Assembly: GCA_947471745.1 (NCBI GenBank) | Contig: CANJKZ010000013.1 | Coordinates: forward strand, 558,001 to 622,000 | Length of the DNA stretch: 64,000 nt | DNA from: Closterium sp. Naga37s-1 | Lineage: Eukaryota; Streptophyta; Zygnematophyceae; Desmidiales; Closteriaceae | Direction: 5' to 3' | Shown: one piece after another, positions 11,380 through 34,113 of the stretch | Position numbering within the stretch: the first letter of the stretch is position 1 | Layout: every line of letters begins with the position of its first letter | Program-made: the position numbers and the translations under genes | Notes under the pieces: model-generated | What the model saw: only the letters and a program-made list of their open reading frames with translations | Told to the model about the DNA's origin: nothing | Databases searched by the model: none

Positions 11380-14300
11380 TCAATCTTCCTCCTCCTCTCC
11401 ATAGTCCACCAGAGTCATGCCTCCCGGGCCACCTGCCGAGCCTGCAGTCACCGAACCTGGAGTCATGTTAGCCGAACCTGTGGCATGGGCGGATGCTTAA
11501 GGGCCAAAGGAAGTTGAAGAGAGCGGAGAGAGGTAGATGCCATTAATTATAATGAAATCGCATATGCATATGTATAAAGGCACATATGTACATATGTGCT
11601 GCTAACAAGCCAGAAAGGTGAATCCCTGTGAAACAGAGTCTCACATGACTTCGGATATAAAGCCGCTCTGCTTACCGTTTTGCCCATGTGCCTGGCCTCC
11701 GCCTCCTCCACCGAGCCTGCCCGGCAGCTTTGGCGGCGGCGGGCCCATGACCGACCGAGCCTGCGGCGGAGGCATGGAAGAAGACTGGTACTGCTGCTGC
11801 TGTTGATGCTGTTGCTGCTGTTGCTGCTGCTGTTGCTGTTGCTGCGGCTGATAAGTGGTATAACTTCCCCCATACGAGCCATAGGATGACTGATGGGCAC
11901 CCACACCATTCCCTGCCCCACCACCCCCGCCCCCACCAGACGAACCACCACCACCACCACCACTCCCACCAGCACCACCAGCAGTACTACCAGCACCACC
12001 ACCGCCGCCTCCCCCTCCCGCTCCCACATCAGTCACTTCCCGGAACTTTCTCCCCTTGCCCGACGTGCTTCTGTTCGCCCCTGCCCCTCCCCCCATCCCC
12101 ACCTGCGAATACAACCCCCCATACGCCGCATACCCTGGCCCACTCACCCCTCCGTCCTTCTCTCCCCCTCCCCCGCCCCCTCCTCCCCCTCCCCCTCCCC
12201 CTCCCCCTCCCCCTCCCCCTCCCCCTCCTCCGCCTCCGCCCCCTGCGCCCCCTGACTGCTGCTGCTGCTGCCACTCGTCCCGAATGGTGTCTATGAGGCT
12301 CTCTGCCAGTTTCTTTGCTTCGGCCATCTGTGCTGCCGATGCACCTTCAGAGGCTGTGAGGGAGACGTGCAGAGGCGCGTTCAGCTCTGCACACAAGGTT
12401 GGGAGGAGAGGGCGAAAAAAAGAATGGAGAGGCAGACCGGGCACCGTCACTAGCCGTGAGGGTAGACGTGCAGGGGCGAGTTCAGCTCTGCACAGGAGGG
12501 GTGAAAGGTGGGAAAACAGTGAGGTCGGAGGGGTGTTAGCGGTGTGAAAAGGAAAGAAGAGAATGGCGAGGGTGAGTGAGTGAACTCTTTGCGGATTTCC
12601 TTCCTGCACAACTACCCTTACCCTCAACTTCACCATTGATCTCACTCCGCCCTCCGATCACCCTGCGACTTTTGAGTCGACTCAAAAGTCTCCTTCCTGC
12701 ACAACTACCGTTACCCTCAACTTCACTGTTGATCTCACTCCGCCCTCCCCTCACCCTGCCTTTTCTCCTCACCTGCGCCGTTGACTTCGCCCAGCCCTGC
12801 GCTCACCTTCGCTGTTGATCTCACCTCCACCGTTGATCTCACCTCCACCCACCGTTGATCTCACCTCCACCCACCGTTGATCTCACCTCCACCCACCGTT
12901 GATCTCACCTCCACCCACCGTTGATCTCACCTCCACCGTTGATCTCACCTTCGCCGTGGATCTCATGGTTGTTGGAGCACCGCCCATGCAGAGTCGCCTT
13001 GATGCCCGTGTATGCATGCACAGAAGTCTTTTGGGGTACCTCTAAAGCCCTCCCATCACCTTCGTCCTCTCCTCACCTTCGCCGTTGATTTCATGGTTGT
13101 TGGAGCACCGCCCATGCAGAGTTGCCTTGATGCTCGTGGAAGTATGAATGTGCTCCAAATACGAGTCCTGTACGAGTGGTGCGGAGGGGGGAGAAACCAT
13201 GGGAGGCACGCAAAAGAAACAAGGCTTTTCAAGGGCTCTCACTGGCCCATGCAGAGTTGCCTTGATGCTTGTGGAAGTGTGAATGTGCTCCAAGTACGAG
13301 TCCTGAGTCCTGCTCCAAGTACGAGTCCTGGGTTAGAGAAGAGAAGAGGGAAGGATGAATTGCGGATGAGAAACAAAGAGAAGTCCGTGCGATGAAAACC
13401 GCTTACCATATCTTGTTTCGCTTCTTTCCTTCTCACGAGTATTGAGACAACTTTTGAGGCGCCTGAAAAACGATTTAAAACCTTCCCACATAAAGACGTA
13501 TCTTCTCTCATTCTCCTGATCACTCACATTCGGGCCTCTGATCCGCCCAGACGCGTCAAACTCCCGTGTCGGTTCAAACCCCGCAAACACCAGCACGATG
13601 TTGCTGCCCGGAGGGAGAGACCCAGCAGAAGCGCCCTTCCCCAACAAACCCAGTTACCAGCCCCAGACAATTCCCCTCGCTCTTCCTGTCCATTCAACAA
13701 CGAACTCACATTGGGTCCTCTGATCCGCCCAGACGCGTCAAACTCCCGTGTCGGTTCAAACCCCGCAAACACCAGCACGATGTTGCTGCCCGGAGGGAGA
13801 GACCCAGCAGAAGCGCCCTTCCCCAACAAACCCAGGTACCAGCCCCAGACAATTCCCCTCGCTCTTCCTGTCCATTCAACAACGAACTCACATTGGGTCC
13901 TCTGATCCGCCCAGACGCGTCAAACTCCCGTGTCGGTTCAAACCCCGCAAACACCAGCACGATGTTGCTGCCCGGCGGAATGGACCCAGCAGAAGCAGAC
14001 GGGGCGCCATACCCCTCCCCATACGCCCCTGGCGGGGGCGCCCCATAGGCGCCACCCGGGGGAGGTGCATATGGGGACGGGGCGGCCGCAGGGTAACCAG
14101 CAGGGGGGTAAGCAGGCGGCGGATATTGCCCAGGAGGGTACTGCCCTGGTGCCTGGGGGGGGTATTCACCGGGAGCACCCTGCGGGGGAGGGCCATACCC
14201 AGGGGCACCCTGAGAGGGATACGAAGCAGGGGCACCAGCAGGAGGGGGGTAGCCCGGGTAGCCGTGGGGAGGAGGAGGGCCGTATGCAGGGTCATAGGTC

Positions 14301-17300
14301 CCTGGAGGAGGGGCGGGATATCCCCCTGGCGGTGCCCCATAGGGGGGAGGCTGACCCTGAGGAGGGTAGGACCCAGGCGGGTAGGACCCGGGGGGGTAGG
14401 ACCCGGGGGGGTAGGACCCGGGGGGGTAGGACCCGGGAGGGTAGGATCCGGGGGGGGGTGCGTACTGGGGAGGAGCGCCATACCCCTCCCTCTCCCTCTC
14501 CCTGTCTCTGTCCCTGTCCCTGTCTTGATCGCGATCCCTATCCCTGTCTCTGCCTCTGTCCCGCTCCCGATCCCTGTCCCTGTCCCTCCCATGCCGATCC
14601 CGATCCCTGTCCCTCTCCCTGTCTCTGTCTCTGCCCCTGTCGCTGCGCCCGTACGGATCGTATCTCTCCCTTTCCCGCCCCCTCCCCGCCTCAAGCTCCC
14701 TCTCGTGCCGCCCGCCCCGCCCCGCCCTGCCGGCATCGCGGGACGATCTCGACCGCTCGTCGCCCCACGGCGGACGGCCAGGATCGGCCCGATCGGGCGC
14801 CTGGGCCCTGGGCTGCTCTCCTGGCCGTAGATTCATGATGTCGTCGATCATGCGGACGGCAGCGTCCACCATCCGCTGCTTCTCCTCCGCCGTCTTGGCC
14901 TGCCCTCGCGGAGACAAAGGAAGGTGGAGAGGGTAATGCAGGAGAGGGGCGGACGGGGAGAAGGGGGGAGGGGGGAGATGAGATGAGGGAAAGAACACAG
15001 CAGCGTCCACCATCTGCTGCTTCTCCTCGGGCGTCTTGGCCTGCACACGTGGCCGTGGCAGGGGGGGGAGAGGGAAAGGGGAGAGGGGATAAGGAGAGTG
15101 GGGGAAAGGGGGAGAGGGAAAGGGGAGAGGGGATAAGGAGAGTGGGGGAAAGGGGGAGAGGGGGGAAGGGGGAAAGCGGGAAAGAGGGAAGGAGGAGAGG
15201 GGGGAAGGGGGAAACGGGGGAAGGGGGAACGGGGGGAATTCGGAAAGGGAGAGATGAAAAAAAAAGAGGATCGCAGAGAGGTTCAAGGCAGAAAGACGAC
15301 TTTCGTGCGTCTCAAATAAAATTTGCAGACAGGTAGAAGGCAGGGAGACGGGAGGCAGGGTGAGACGGGAGGCAGGGAGACGGGAGGGAGGCAGGGAGAG
15401 GGGAGGCAGGGAGAGGGGAGCAAGGTGCAAAAAAACGGCAGAAATTTTGAAATTCTGGTGTATAAAACGCCATCGTAATTTTCGGCCGTTTAGAACGGTT
15501 TAAAACGCCAAAATGTTGTAATTTCAATGTGGTGCAAAAAAACGGCGCTTTTTACGGCTAAAATCTTGAAACCAACCAGTGTACACATATTTTCAACTAT
15601 TGTTTCCAATCATGACCCTCGATTGGATGAACTAGCCATGCGGAAGACCAAGGGGATCTATGTGTGAGACTGTACAACAATGAATTCGGGGAGGAGGAGG
15701 ATGAAGAGTGTGAGGGGGAGGAGGAGGAGGAGGAGGAGGAGGGTTAAATGAGCGCAACCTAGTTACTCTGCTTGCATTGTATTGCTTCTTTGCTATCCTG
15801 GTCAGGAGTGGAGTCGTTTCTACTGTTTTCAAAAAAAAAAAAAAAAAGGTCACAAAATTCTCTAACAAAAAAACGGCCGAAATTTTGAAATCTGACCGTA
15901 AAATACAAGCATAGAAAACGGAACGTATTTTACTTTTGCCGAAATTTTGCACCTTGGAGGGGAGGCAGGGAGAGGGGCGGCAGGGTGAGACGGGAGGCAG
16001 GGAGACGGGAGGGAGGCAGGGAGAGGGGAGACAGGGAGAGGGGCGGCAGGGAGAGGGGCGGCAGGGAGAGGGGAGGCAGGGAGAGGGGCGGCAGGGAGAG
16101 GGGCGGCAGGGAGAGGGGCGGCAGGGAGAGGGGCGGCAGGGAGACACAGGCGTACCTCGGAAGATGGAGACACGTGCAGATACAACGGACGGTCGCGATT
16201 CTTTGGATCGTTCATGTTGCAGAACTTGCCCCTGGAGTAAGGCGGGGCGGACATGCAAGCAGGCGGACATGGGGGAAGCGCACATGGGGGAAGCGCACAT
16301 GGGGGAAGCGCACATGAAGCAATGAGGCGTGGGAGAAGAGAACAATGAGGCGTTGCAAGTCGCAGCTCAAAGCGCAGGTGGAAATTCGCGCCCGTCGGGT
16401 TTCGACCGTCTCAAAACTTTAGACACGCAGCAACAAGAACTGAAGACACGCGTAAGCAAGACAACAAGTCAGCAGAACGCATGACAACATGCGTCGCTTG
16501 ACGCAAGTCAAAACGAGTGCAGAGCAGAGCGCACACCTGGTGGAAATTACTGCGATTTTTTAGTAGACTCAAAAATCGTCTCATCACACGAGTGCAGAGC
16601 AGAGCGCATACCTGGTGGAAATTACTGCGCCCGTCTTACGGTGAATCTGCAGTTCATAACAAGTAAGGAAGATGCGGCAAGGGGATGGAAGGGGTGGCAA
16701 GTGGGTGGCACGGGATGGGAAGGGGTGGCACGGGATGGGAAGGGGTGGCATGGGATGGGAGGGGGTGGCACAGGATGGGAGGGGGTGGCACGGGATGGCA
16801 CGCAGGCACAAGGAAAACGACGCAGACACACAGACGCCGAGGCAAGACACGAACGCTTGCTACTAAGACTAAATTAGTATTGAGGCGCCTGATTGTATTG
16901 CAGGTAAAGCGACGACTTTCCAGGCGCCTAAGAAACACAGATGCCGAGGCAAGACGCACACGTATGCTAATGAGAGTAAACACAGGCGTATCTCATCACC
17001 CTCTCATCCCCCTGATTCAATTTTGAGACGTCTCAAAACTGCTAATGAGAGTAAACACGGGCGTATCTCATCATCGCCCTGCTCCTTCTCATCCCCTGAT
17101 TCCCCTCATCGCCCTTCCTCCCTCTCGCTTTCTTTATCGAATGAGTGATTAACACAAAATAGGGTTTTGCGACGGGAGTCTACCAAAGAGGCAGACCATG
17201 CGCCTGTGGCAAATCTACTCACATCGTCTTGAGTGCCGCGGCGCGTGAGCTGGTAACGCACGTTAGGGTTACACTCGTTAATCACCACCTCCTTGACAAT

Positions 17301-17962
17301 CTCCTCTGGTGGCGGTTTTCCCGGCGGCCCCGCTGCCGCCGTTTCCGGCTTCCGCTGCACGCCTATCCCGCGCTTCGCTAACTCCTCGTTCACTTGCCGA
17401 GCCATCATCTCAGCCCTGGCCTTGGCATCGTCCAGGTTCGGACCTGGAGCTGCCGTGCCAGTAAGGCCCGGGATCTGGCCTGACATCATCCCCGGCATTC
17501 CCAAGAGAGAAAGTCCGGTAGGGACGGGTTTTCCCGCGGCTGCTAGCGACGCCGCCACGGCGGCTGCGGCGGCGATTGCGGCGGGGGAGGTTCCGGAGGG
17601 GATGGTAGAGAGTGCTGCTGCTGCTGGATCTGCCGCTTGATCCCATTTGCTCCGCTTTCTGGGAGGTTAATAGAAATCAATAATTAAAGACGAGAAGGAA
17701 GTAGGAAATAAATGAATAAATAAATAAACAGATTTGGATTCAGGACAGTAGGCGAGAGAAAAAAAAGAACGAAGAACGAAGATGAGGGTTTAAGAAGCAT
17801 TATTGGTTCATATGGACTTATCCCTCGTTGAAGAATTTGTAAGCGCAGATGGCAGGGTACGAACGGAAAGATGCGAAGACGAGACAACCGAGAGGAAAAA
17901 AAAAGACACAGAAAACCCCCATAGGAACGATGTACGCACTTATCAGCCGAAAAGTCTGCCAT
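11380..17962 (-). CDS. RIK: KH-domain protein, RIK / KHDC4 (BLOM7)-like
   Basis: Probable nuclear RNA-binding protein of the KHDC4/BLOM7 family, called RIK in plants. Family members are linked to splicing, and maize RIK binds the ROUGH SHEATH2 MYB. Minus-strand exons: 17962-17940, 17658-17223, 16646-16612, 16231-16156, 14899-13892, 13167-13077, 12386-11676 and 11441-11380. Phases close to 813 aa. Residues 8-15 read KKRSKWDQ, the N-terminal family motif. KH-like domain 1 runs from [10 protein letters not shown] through [20 protein letters not shown] and [10 protein letters not shown] (about 120-190). An Arg/Asp-rich stretch and YPPGS repeats follow. Domain 2 runs from [14 protein letters not shown] through [23 protein letters not shown] and [12 protein letters not shown] to [17 protein letters not shown]. 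The protein ends in Gly- and Gln-rich sequence and [10 protein letters not shown]. The 23-nt first exon and 35-nt third exon are short but are required for frame. Echo exons complicate automatic models. Confidence 0.85.
11780..12270 (-). repeat. Coding Gln and Gly repeats in KH-protein exon 7
   Basis: CTG/CTGTTG tracts at about 11790-11850 encode polyQ. The (ccccct)n tract at about 12160-12250 encodes polyglycine on the minus strand. A second Gly/Ser tract lies at 11920-12030. Confidence 0.9.
12460..12500 (-). repeat. Echo of KH-protein exon 7 head
   Basis: A second acceptor plus the first codons of exon 7 (minus strand ...cag followed by agctgaact and cgcccctgcacg) repeats the true exon start at 12386. 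Confidence 0.75.
12667..12690. repeat. 24-bp perfect palindrome between two direct copies
   Basis: The core is TTTTGAGTCGACTCAAAA with GAC/GTC outer arms. The segment to its left (from cttcctgcacaactaccctt, about 12599) and to its right (from cttcctgcacaactaccgtt, about 12692) are near-identical duplicates of about 68 bp. Confidence 0.95.
12820..13310 (-). repeat. Echo copies of KH-protein exon 6 and (ccaccgttgatctcacct)n
   Basis: The tail of exon 6 ([13 protein letters not shown] plus donor) is repeated at about 12955-13006. Its 3' border is amplified into a short tandem array at 12820-12950. Its head ([14 protein letters not shown]) is repeated at about 13240-13310. The complete exon is 13077-13167. 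Confidence 0.85.
13530..13960 (-). repeat. Three 182-bp tandem copies of the end of KH-protein exon 5
   Basis: The 3' end of exon 5 ([17 protein letters not shown]...RIRGPN plus donor) occurs three times with a 182-bp period. The copies near 13530-13610 and 13711-13800 are partial. The copy at 13892-13980 is continuous with the rest of the exon. Confidence 0.9.
14380..14460 (-). repeat. Coding SYPPG minisatellite
   Basis: Five to six 15-bp units of ggtaggacccggggg encode SYPPG repeats in KH-protein exon 5. Confidence 0.9.
15060..16143. repeat. G/A-rich minisatellite blocks in KH-protein intron 4
   Basis: Blocks at about 15060-15240, 15340-15420 and 15957-16143 are built from ggaggcagggagagggg-like units. 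The last two blocks are separated by an AT-richer insert at 15421-15956. Confidence 0.85.
15421..15956. mobile_element. Possible MITE-like element with terminal inverted repeats
   Basis: An AT-rich 536-bp block interrupts the minisatellite. It begins CAAGGTGCAAAA and ends TTTTGCACCTTG, a perfect 12-bp inverted pair. The similarity weakly extends inward (CGGCA on both sides). The motif gcaaaaaaacggc recurs inside at about 15533 and 15865. There is no ORF for a transposase and the target-site duplication is unclear because of the flanking repeats. Confidence 0.5.
16535..16646 (-). repeat. Duplicated edge of KH-protein exon 3 around a palindrome
   Basis: The segment gagtgcagagcagagcgca followed by cacctggtggaaattactgcg or a near match occurs left (from about 16514) and right (from about 16591) of an imperfect palindrome. 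The palindrome is 16553-16578 with arms CGATTTTT and AAAAATCG. A further short echo lies near 16375-16400. Confidence 0.85.
16680..16805. repeat. About 20-bp minisatellite
   Basis: Five to six copies of ggtggcacgggatgggaagg-like units in KH-protein intron 2. Confidence 0.9.
16820..17105. repeat. Nested duplications separated by family palindromes
   Basis: A first pair (cacagacgccgaggcaagac / cacagatgccgaggcaagac) flanks AGGCGCCT palindromes at 16883-16890 and 16920-16930. A second pair (gctaatgagagtaaacac followed by gggcgtatctcatca or a near match) flanks the perfect 18-bp palindrome TTTTGAGACGTCTCAAAA at 17021-17038. Confidence 0.9.
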
Positions 17963-19617
17963 GGTGTGAGAATGGATTCAATGGAGGAAACTAGGAACAA
18001 TGCTGTACGACCAGAAGATATTTCATCAGAGGCAGGTGGCAGTGGGCAGGAGGAGCTGGTCGGATTACCGCGATGTAAAGTGAATCGTAAACCGCAATTG
18101 TATCCACTATGCAGCATTGAAAGAATCCAGTAAGTAAAATGGGAAGTATAAGAAGCATGATTTGGCTCACTAGAAGTTGATGACATTGAAAACATTTTAG
18201 CGTACGTTGAAGAACAGACACCAATACACGAATTCATACTCGATACAAGGCTTATGACCACGCTTGGCGAACTTCAAGCATGATACACCCTCTTTCTCAC
18301 CTATCTCACCGGCGGAAGCACTGGCTACAGTGTTTGGACGTAGCGGTCTGGTGAGATAACTCGGTTGCGGGCAAAGTCGCACGAGGGTTTGAAACACGCC
18401 TTGGGCCGTAAAAACCATTAACGTTGAATAACCATCCCAACTGCTTTGAAAACAACAGTACCGTTCCAGAACTTAAAAAATCTTGACTAAACGCCCTGGG
18501 TCAAATTGTCACTATAACGCATGTGATAGGACCTTCTTGGGTCCGGTGCGGTCACACTAAGCGTCTTTGCCAGTATAACATATGCCAGTCTATCGAGAAT
18601 GAGGGTGTACAAGTTCGATTGCCACGCGGGAAACGACTTTGGCCTTTCGACAGCGAATGAGATGGCACGGGCGGAGACAAAAGCTTGCGGGGGAAGCTTG
18701 CCCCCTGCAATTTGGATGCGAATCTCTTTCGTCTGTCGTTTACCTGTTGTCGTGTAGCCCGAACAACGGTCTCCATGCCCGCTTACGGTCAGCTGATAAG
18801 TTGACTGTGGCACGTGGTGAACAAGCGCCTTGATTTCGCGGCTTGTTGAAAACGCATGCATTGCTGGTGAAGGAAATTATTGAAGTCGACCAATCGTGGA
18901 CTGACACAAGGCTGCCCGTGAGCCAAATGCTGGTCTAGCCGTGGCAGTGGCAGCAACATTTTCAAGCCGGTCAGCCAAGCTTAACAGTCCGAATCGCAGG
19001 ATTTCATGTTTCCCGCGTAGTTTCGCAACCACTCCCCCTCCCGCACCGCCTCGTCCCTGCCACCACCAACCAGCCCAATCTTCGCACGAAAACACGAATC
19101 TTCCTACTACATTACACGTCACATGAGGGACGATGGCCTTTCCTTTTCTCCAAACGAAACCTCGGAAGAGCGCGGTATACAGTCCAGTCCAGCTCCCCTG
19201 CCCGTTCCCCCCATGCCCCCGAGACCTACCCATTCCCCCAAGTCTTTCCCCCCATTCCCCCGACCTTCCAGAACCATCTCCGCCAAACGTCACTCGACGA
19301 CGACACGCCCCTCACTACTCACTTATCTCCTTCACTTCCCCATAACTCTCCGCTTCACTTATCCCTAGTCGCCTGCATCCACTTACAAATAGAAGTGAGC
19401 TTCATTTGCACCTCAATCTTCGCTTCAAGTCCTCAACCTTGGCAGTCGAATTCCCACGTCCGTCACCTTCACTGACGAACCCAGTTTATTATCGCCTTCC
19501 TCTTCTCTGCTAAACTGACATCTTTCCGCCGGAGTCGGCCGCTAGATGTCCTTTTAGCTTAGCAAGCAGGCAACTCTCATCACGATTTGGATTTGACCTT
19601 TTCATCACGTGTTTCTA
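17963..19617. promoter_or_regulatory. Divergent intergenic region between the KH-protein and AP2/ERF-1 genes
   Basis: About 1.65 kb separates two divergent start codons and should hold both promoters. A G-box CACGTG lies at 19606-19611, only 6 bases before the AP2 start codon, so it is in the 5' leader. Minus-strand open frames at 18487-18861 and 18197-18418 begin with ATG but match nothing I recognise. They may be non-coding or exons of an unplaced gene. Confidence 0.4.
18487..18861 (-). CDS. Unrecognised ORF, 124 aa, doubtful
   Basis: An ATG-initiated frame of 124 codons with mixed, non-repetitive composition. It starts MHAFSTSREIKALVHHVP and has a basic middle (GKRQTKEIRIQIAGGKLPP). I see no motif, signal peptide or membrane segment. 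It lies in a divergent promoter region. It could be chance, a relic, or an exon. Confidence 0.2.
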   Translation of the reverse strand: MHAFSTSREIKALVHHVPQSTYQLTVSGHGDRCSGYTTTGKRQTKEIRIQIAGGKLPPQAFVSARAISFAVERPKSFPAWQSNLYTLILDRLAYVILAKTLSVTAPDPRRSYHMRYSDNLTQGV

Positions 19618-20964
19618 ATGGCAACCGCTGGCAGCCAAGCTGTTTCCTCTATCCACGGCGCGGCCTTCGCCCATCCCCTCGTTCACGACGTCAGCATCAT
19701 GAGATCCAACGCGGCGCTGGGCGACGCGCTGGCGACGGCGGAGCGAGCCATCGCAGGCCTCGCGCAGGTAGTCGACGTCGTCAAGCGTCGTCACTCCGCG
19801 CCGTCGCAGTTTCATTCACTCGCCGCCCCTCCGCCGCAGTTCCATTTTTATCAGCCGCTGCCATTCCAAGCCAGCTACGTCCCTTGCGCCGCTCCTCTCC
19901 CCGCATCTGCCGCCGCATCTCCCGCGTCCTCCTCTGTCTCCCAGCATTCCGCCGGCCCCCGCCCGCGTGTCGCCATCCCGCGCTCAATCGCCGTTTCCGG
20001 CTCCAAGCGCAGCGCGGCGGCGCTCGCGACCACCTCGAGACCCGCGCCGCCGCGTGCAAAGCGGGCAAAGCGCGCCAAGCGCTTCGCAACCCCTGAATCT
20101 GCTCCGCCCCCGCTCGTCCCTTCCAGCGGCTCCGACTGCGAGTCGGAGACAAGCGGCTCGTCGACTTCGCCGCAAACTGAAGCTCCCGTCGCAGGTGCCG
20201 TCGCAGAAGCGGTCGCAGGGCCCGTCGCATACAAGGGCGTGCGACAGCGCAAGTGGGGCAAGTGGGTGTCGGAGATCCGCGAGCCCAACAAGCGCACGCG
20301 CATCTGGCTGGGGTCGTTCGACTCGGCGGAAGACGCCGCGCGCGCCTACGACGTCGCCGCGCGCCTGCTGCGCGGATCCCAGGCGGCGCTCAACTTCCCC
20401 GGAGATGACACCCATTCTGTTCCGCTTCCGTCGGCGACGGCAGAGGCGCTTCTGAAGGCGAGCCGCGAGGCGGCGAAGACGTTCGATACGGCCGACGTGG
20501 CTGATGTCCTGGAGAAGTCGCTGCTTGCTACTAACGGAGCTCTTCTTGGCGCGGATATCACGATTCAGCTCCCGAAGGCTGGACCGGCGGGGACAGCTGC
20601 TACAGATGCAGCTGTAGCAGCAGCGGACGCCGCCGCTACAGCTGAGTTGCCTTCCACGTCTGATCTGACCACTAACAGCATGTTCGACAATATTTCCGCG
20701 AATTCAATCCCCGCCGTTGATGGCCTCTCCGCGCCTTTCCGCAGCGCCAGCGGAGTCAGCATTGCCTGCAGCGAGAGTGACAGTATCGAGTCGCTTCTGA
20801 CGGATCTGGAGGAGCAGCACGGCGCTGAGCTGGCGCTGACGGAGGCTGAGCTGTCGGGGAGCCTGTTCCAGGGTGTCATGGAAGATTTTGACCTGGCAGC
20901 TGCGTGTGGTGACGTGGAGGGGTTTGAGGGTGCTGCTGACTTCACCATGGACCTGTGGGCGTGA
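19618..20964 (+). CDS. AP2/ERF transcription factor, DREB type
   Basis: Intronless 448-aa nuclear transcription factor with a single AP2 domain at about residues 205-262. The domain starts [19 protein letters not shown], continues [20 protein letters not shown] and ends ALNFPG. Val at domain position 14 and Glu at 19 (WVSEIRE) are the marks of the DREB subfamily, which typically binds DRE/CRT (CCGAC) sites in stress responses. A basic stretch AKRAKRAKR (about 145) before the domain could be a nuclear signal. The N-terminal third is Ser/Ala/Pro-rich. The C-terminus is acidic ([26 protein letters not shown], ending FTMDLWA), as in activation domains. I chose ATG 19618 because the more upstream in-frame codon (19609) is GTG. 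The target genes are unknown. Confidence 0.93.
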   Translation: MATAGSQAVSSIHGAAFAHPLVHDVSIMRSNAALGDALATAERAIAGLAQVVDVVKRRHSAPSQFHSLAAPPPQFHFYQPLPFQASYVPCAAPLPASAAASPASSSVSQHSAGPRPRVAIPRSIAVSGSKRSAAALATTSRPAPPRAKRAKRAKRFATPESAPPPLVPSSGSDCESETSGSSTSPQTEAPVAGAVAEAVAGPVAYKGVRQRKWGKWVSEIREPNKRTRIWLGSFDSAEDAARAYDVAARLLRGSQAALNFPGDDTHSVPLPSATAEALLKASREAAKTFDTADVADVLEKSLLATNGALLGADITIQLPKAGPAGTAATDAAVAAADAAATAELPSTSDLTTNSMFDNISANSIPAVDGLSAPFRSASGVSIACSESDSIESLLTDLEEQHGAELALTEAELSGSLFQGVMEDFDLAAACGDVEGFEGAADFTMDLWA

Positions 20965-22317
20965 GATACCGTAAACGTGTGTGGATGTGGAATGGGGTAC
21001 AGTTGCGTATCCAGATTCAGGTTAGGGTTTTGCTCATGGTTTGTTAGTGTGACACACACCCGGTCTGGGATGGTCTATGTGTGGTTCATAAGGCTGTGCA
21101 GGGTATCATGTGGCTACTGGCTGAAGAGAATCATGGAGAGAGCACAGCTTGTGGCACGCGGATACTCAAGCGTCGCCTTCTTAGGTCTTGTGCTGTGCTA
21201 GCTCTATGATTCCGGTCACATGATGCTCTGCATGCTGTACCTTATAATTGACCCTTGTAATAAGGTTTTCTGCTCATTTCTATCTCTGCTTTATGCCTGG
21301 TAAAAATGCTCACTCCTAAGCATGGCTTGAGCTCCATAATGCCACTAAGATTTTTGATGATAATTCTAACTTGTGCATCTTTTTGTGTGTGGCTGTGGAT
21401 TCTTCATGTGTGTACGCGATATTGCACCTCCGAAACTCCGACCTTGGCGAACACAGCGAACTGACCATCCCCCCGAGGCCACGTCAACAAGACCAAAGTT
21501 GATTGCGTTGCGACCTGCAACCGAGCCGAACCCAATTCAACCACGAAGAGACAGAATCGAATCCACCAGTTCCTATCCTCTCCTCTCCTCCCCTCTCCTC
21601 AACTCACCACCATTCATACGTACTGTACCAATTACAGTACAGTACAACATACACTACACTGTACAAGCAGTGCAGCAAGGACAGATAGGGTAGGGGGGGG
21701 GCAAACTCACTCACACGATTTTTGAAGTTGTCGGCTGTCAGCTGTGCTGTGTTGCATGTTCTATACCTACTGTTGTCCCGTAACTCCCCGTAACTCCCCG
21801 TAACTCCCCGCCTCTCCTCTCCCCTCCCTTTCCTCTAGCATTACAGCCCCAGCTTCCTCGACTCCTCCCTCACTCCTCCTCCTCACCCCACCCGCGCTTG
21901 CCATCGCTGGACTTTTACCCGTCTGGTTTGCGCTGGTCCCGCAGAGTCGGGAATGTTTCTTTTAGCTCGAGTGTGCATAACGAGGATGAATGCAGTATCC
22001 GTAGGAGGAGCAACGGGCTGACGACGACGAAGCTCCACCCACTGACGACGACTTTTATCCGTCTGATTCGGCGGCGGGTCCCTCGCGAACGTTTTCTTTA
22101 GCTTGAGTGAACGACGATGAATGCAGTATCAGGAGGAGGAGGAGTAGCGATGAGCTGACGACGGCTGAGCTCAACCTTCAAAACCTTCATTCGCGACCCG
22201 TCATTCGCGACCCGTCACTTGCGATCAACTGCGATAGATTCCCCTCGTCGCAACTCCTGACTCGACTGGTAACATATACGAGCGAATCGCGTGGTACTTG
22301 CTAACAGCCTACTCGCT
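20965..22317. other. Intergenic: AP2/ERF-1 3' flank and MYB promoter/leader
   Basis: No convincing gene. It contains a gtaactcccc repeat (three copies, about 21778-21810), short direct and inverted gtacagta motifs near 21625-21665 and a rough duplication of about 140 bp (21960-22040 and 22100-22165, both with gatgaatgcagtatc). The latter part is probably the MYB 5' leader. Confidence 0.5.
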
Positions 22318-33626
<11,309 letters not shown>

Positions 33627-34113
33627 CATGTCATTGACATGTGTCAATCTTTTGGTGAATCATGATGTTGCTGATGCCAAGCATCATTGGATTCAGGACT
33701 TCATATGGTAGTTTAGTCCTTGGTCCTGCAGCAAGTGAGAAATCAGTTTTAGGCAAACTTGAGTCTCTACAGTATTGTGCATTACCTTGTAGAACACGGT
33801 ACCATATGAAGTGTAAGGGGAGGGTTTCGTTCAGCTGCTCGGGCTTGCTTCTTTCACAGTATGTTTCCATTCCACAATGGAGTTACAATGTAGAACAGGC
33901 CAGTAGGCATTGGATGCTGTGGTATTGGCCATGTTGGTTGCTCTTCAGAACCCAATCACTGCAAGCAGATGGATTGAATTAGGCACTAAGAACAGGACAG
34001 TACATCACAATAGCTCCAAAATGGCCGATACCAAGCCCAACGCCTCCCTGGCGAAAGGCAGGAGGACAGTAGAGGCGGAACAGAAGCAGCAGCAGTACAG
34101 TGGGCGAGGAGGT
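33627..34113. other. Convergent 3' region of MYB and RPL23A
   Basis: Stop codons of the two converging genes lie at each end, so this holds both 3' UTRs. No other gene seen. Confidence 0.6.

Noticed and set aside
11893-12547. Plus-strand Pro- and Thr-rich ORFs
   Set aside because: They are antisense shadows of the Gly-rich KH-protein exon 7.
19781-20415. Minus-strand and shifted-frame ORFs over AP2/ERF-1
   Set aside because: GC-rich shadows of the AP2 coding frame with Arg/Ala bias and no domains.
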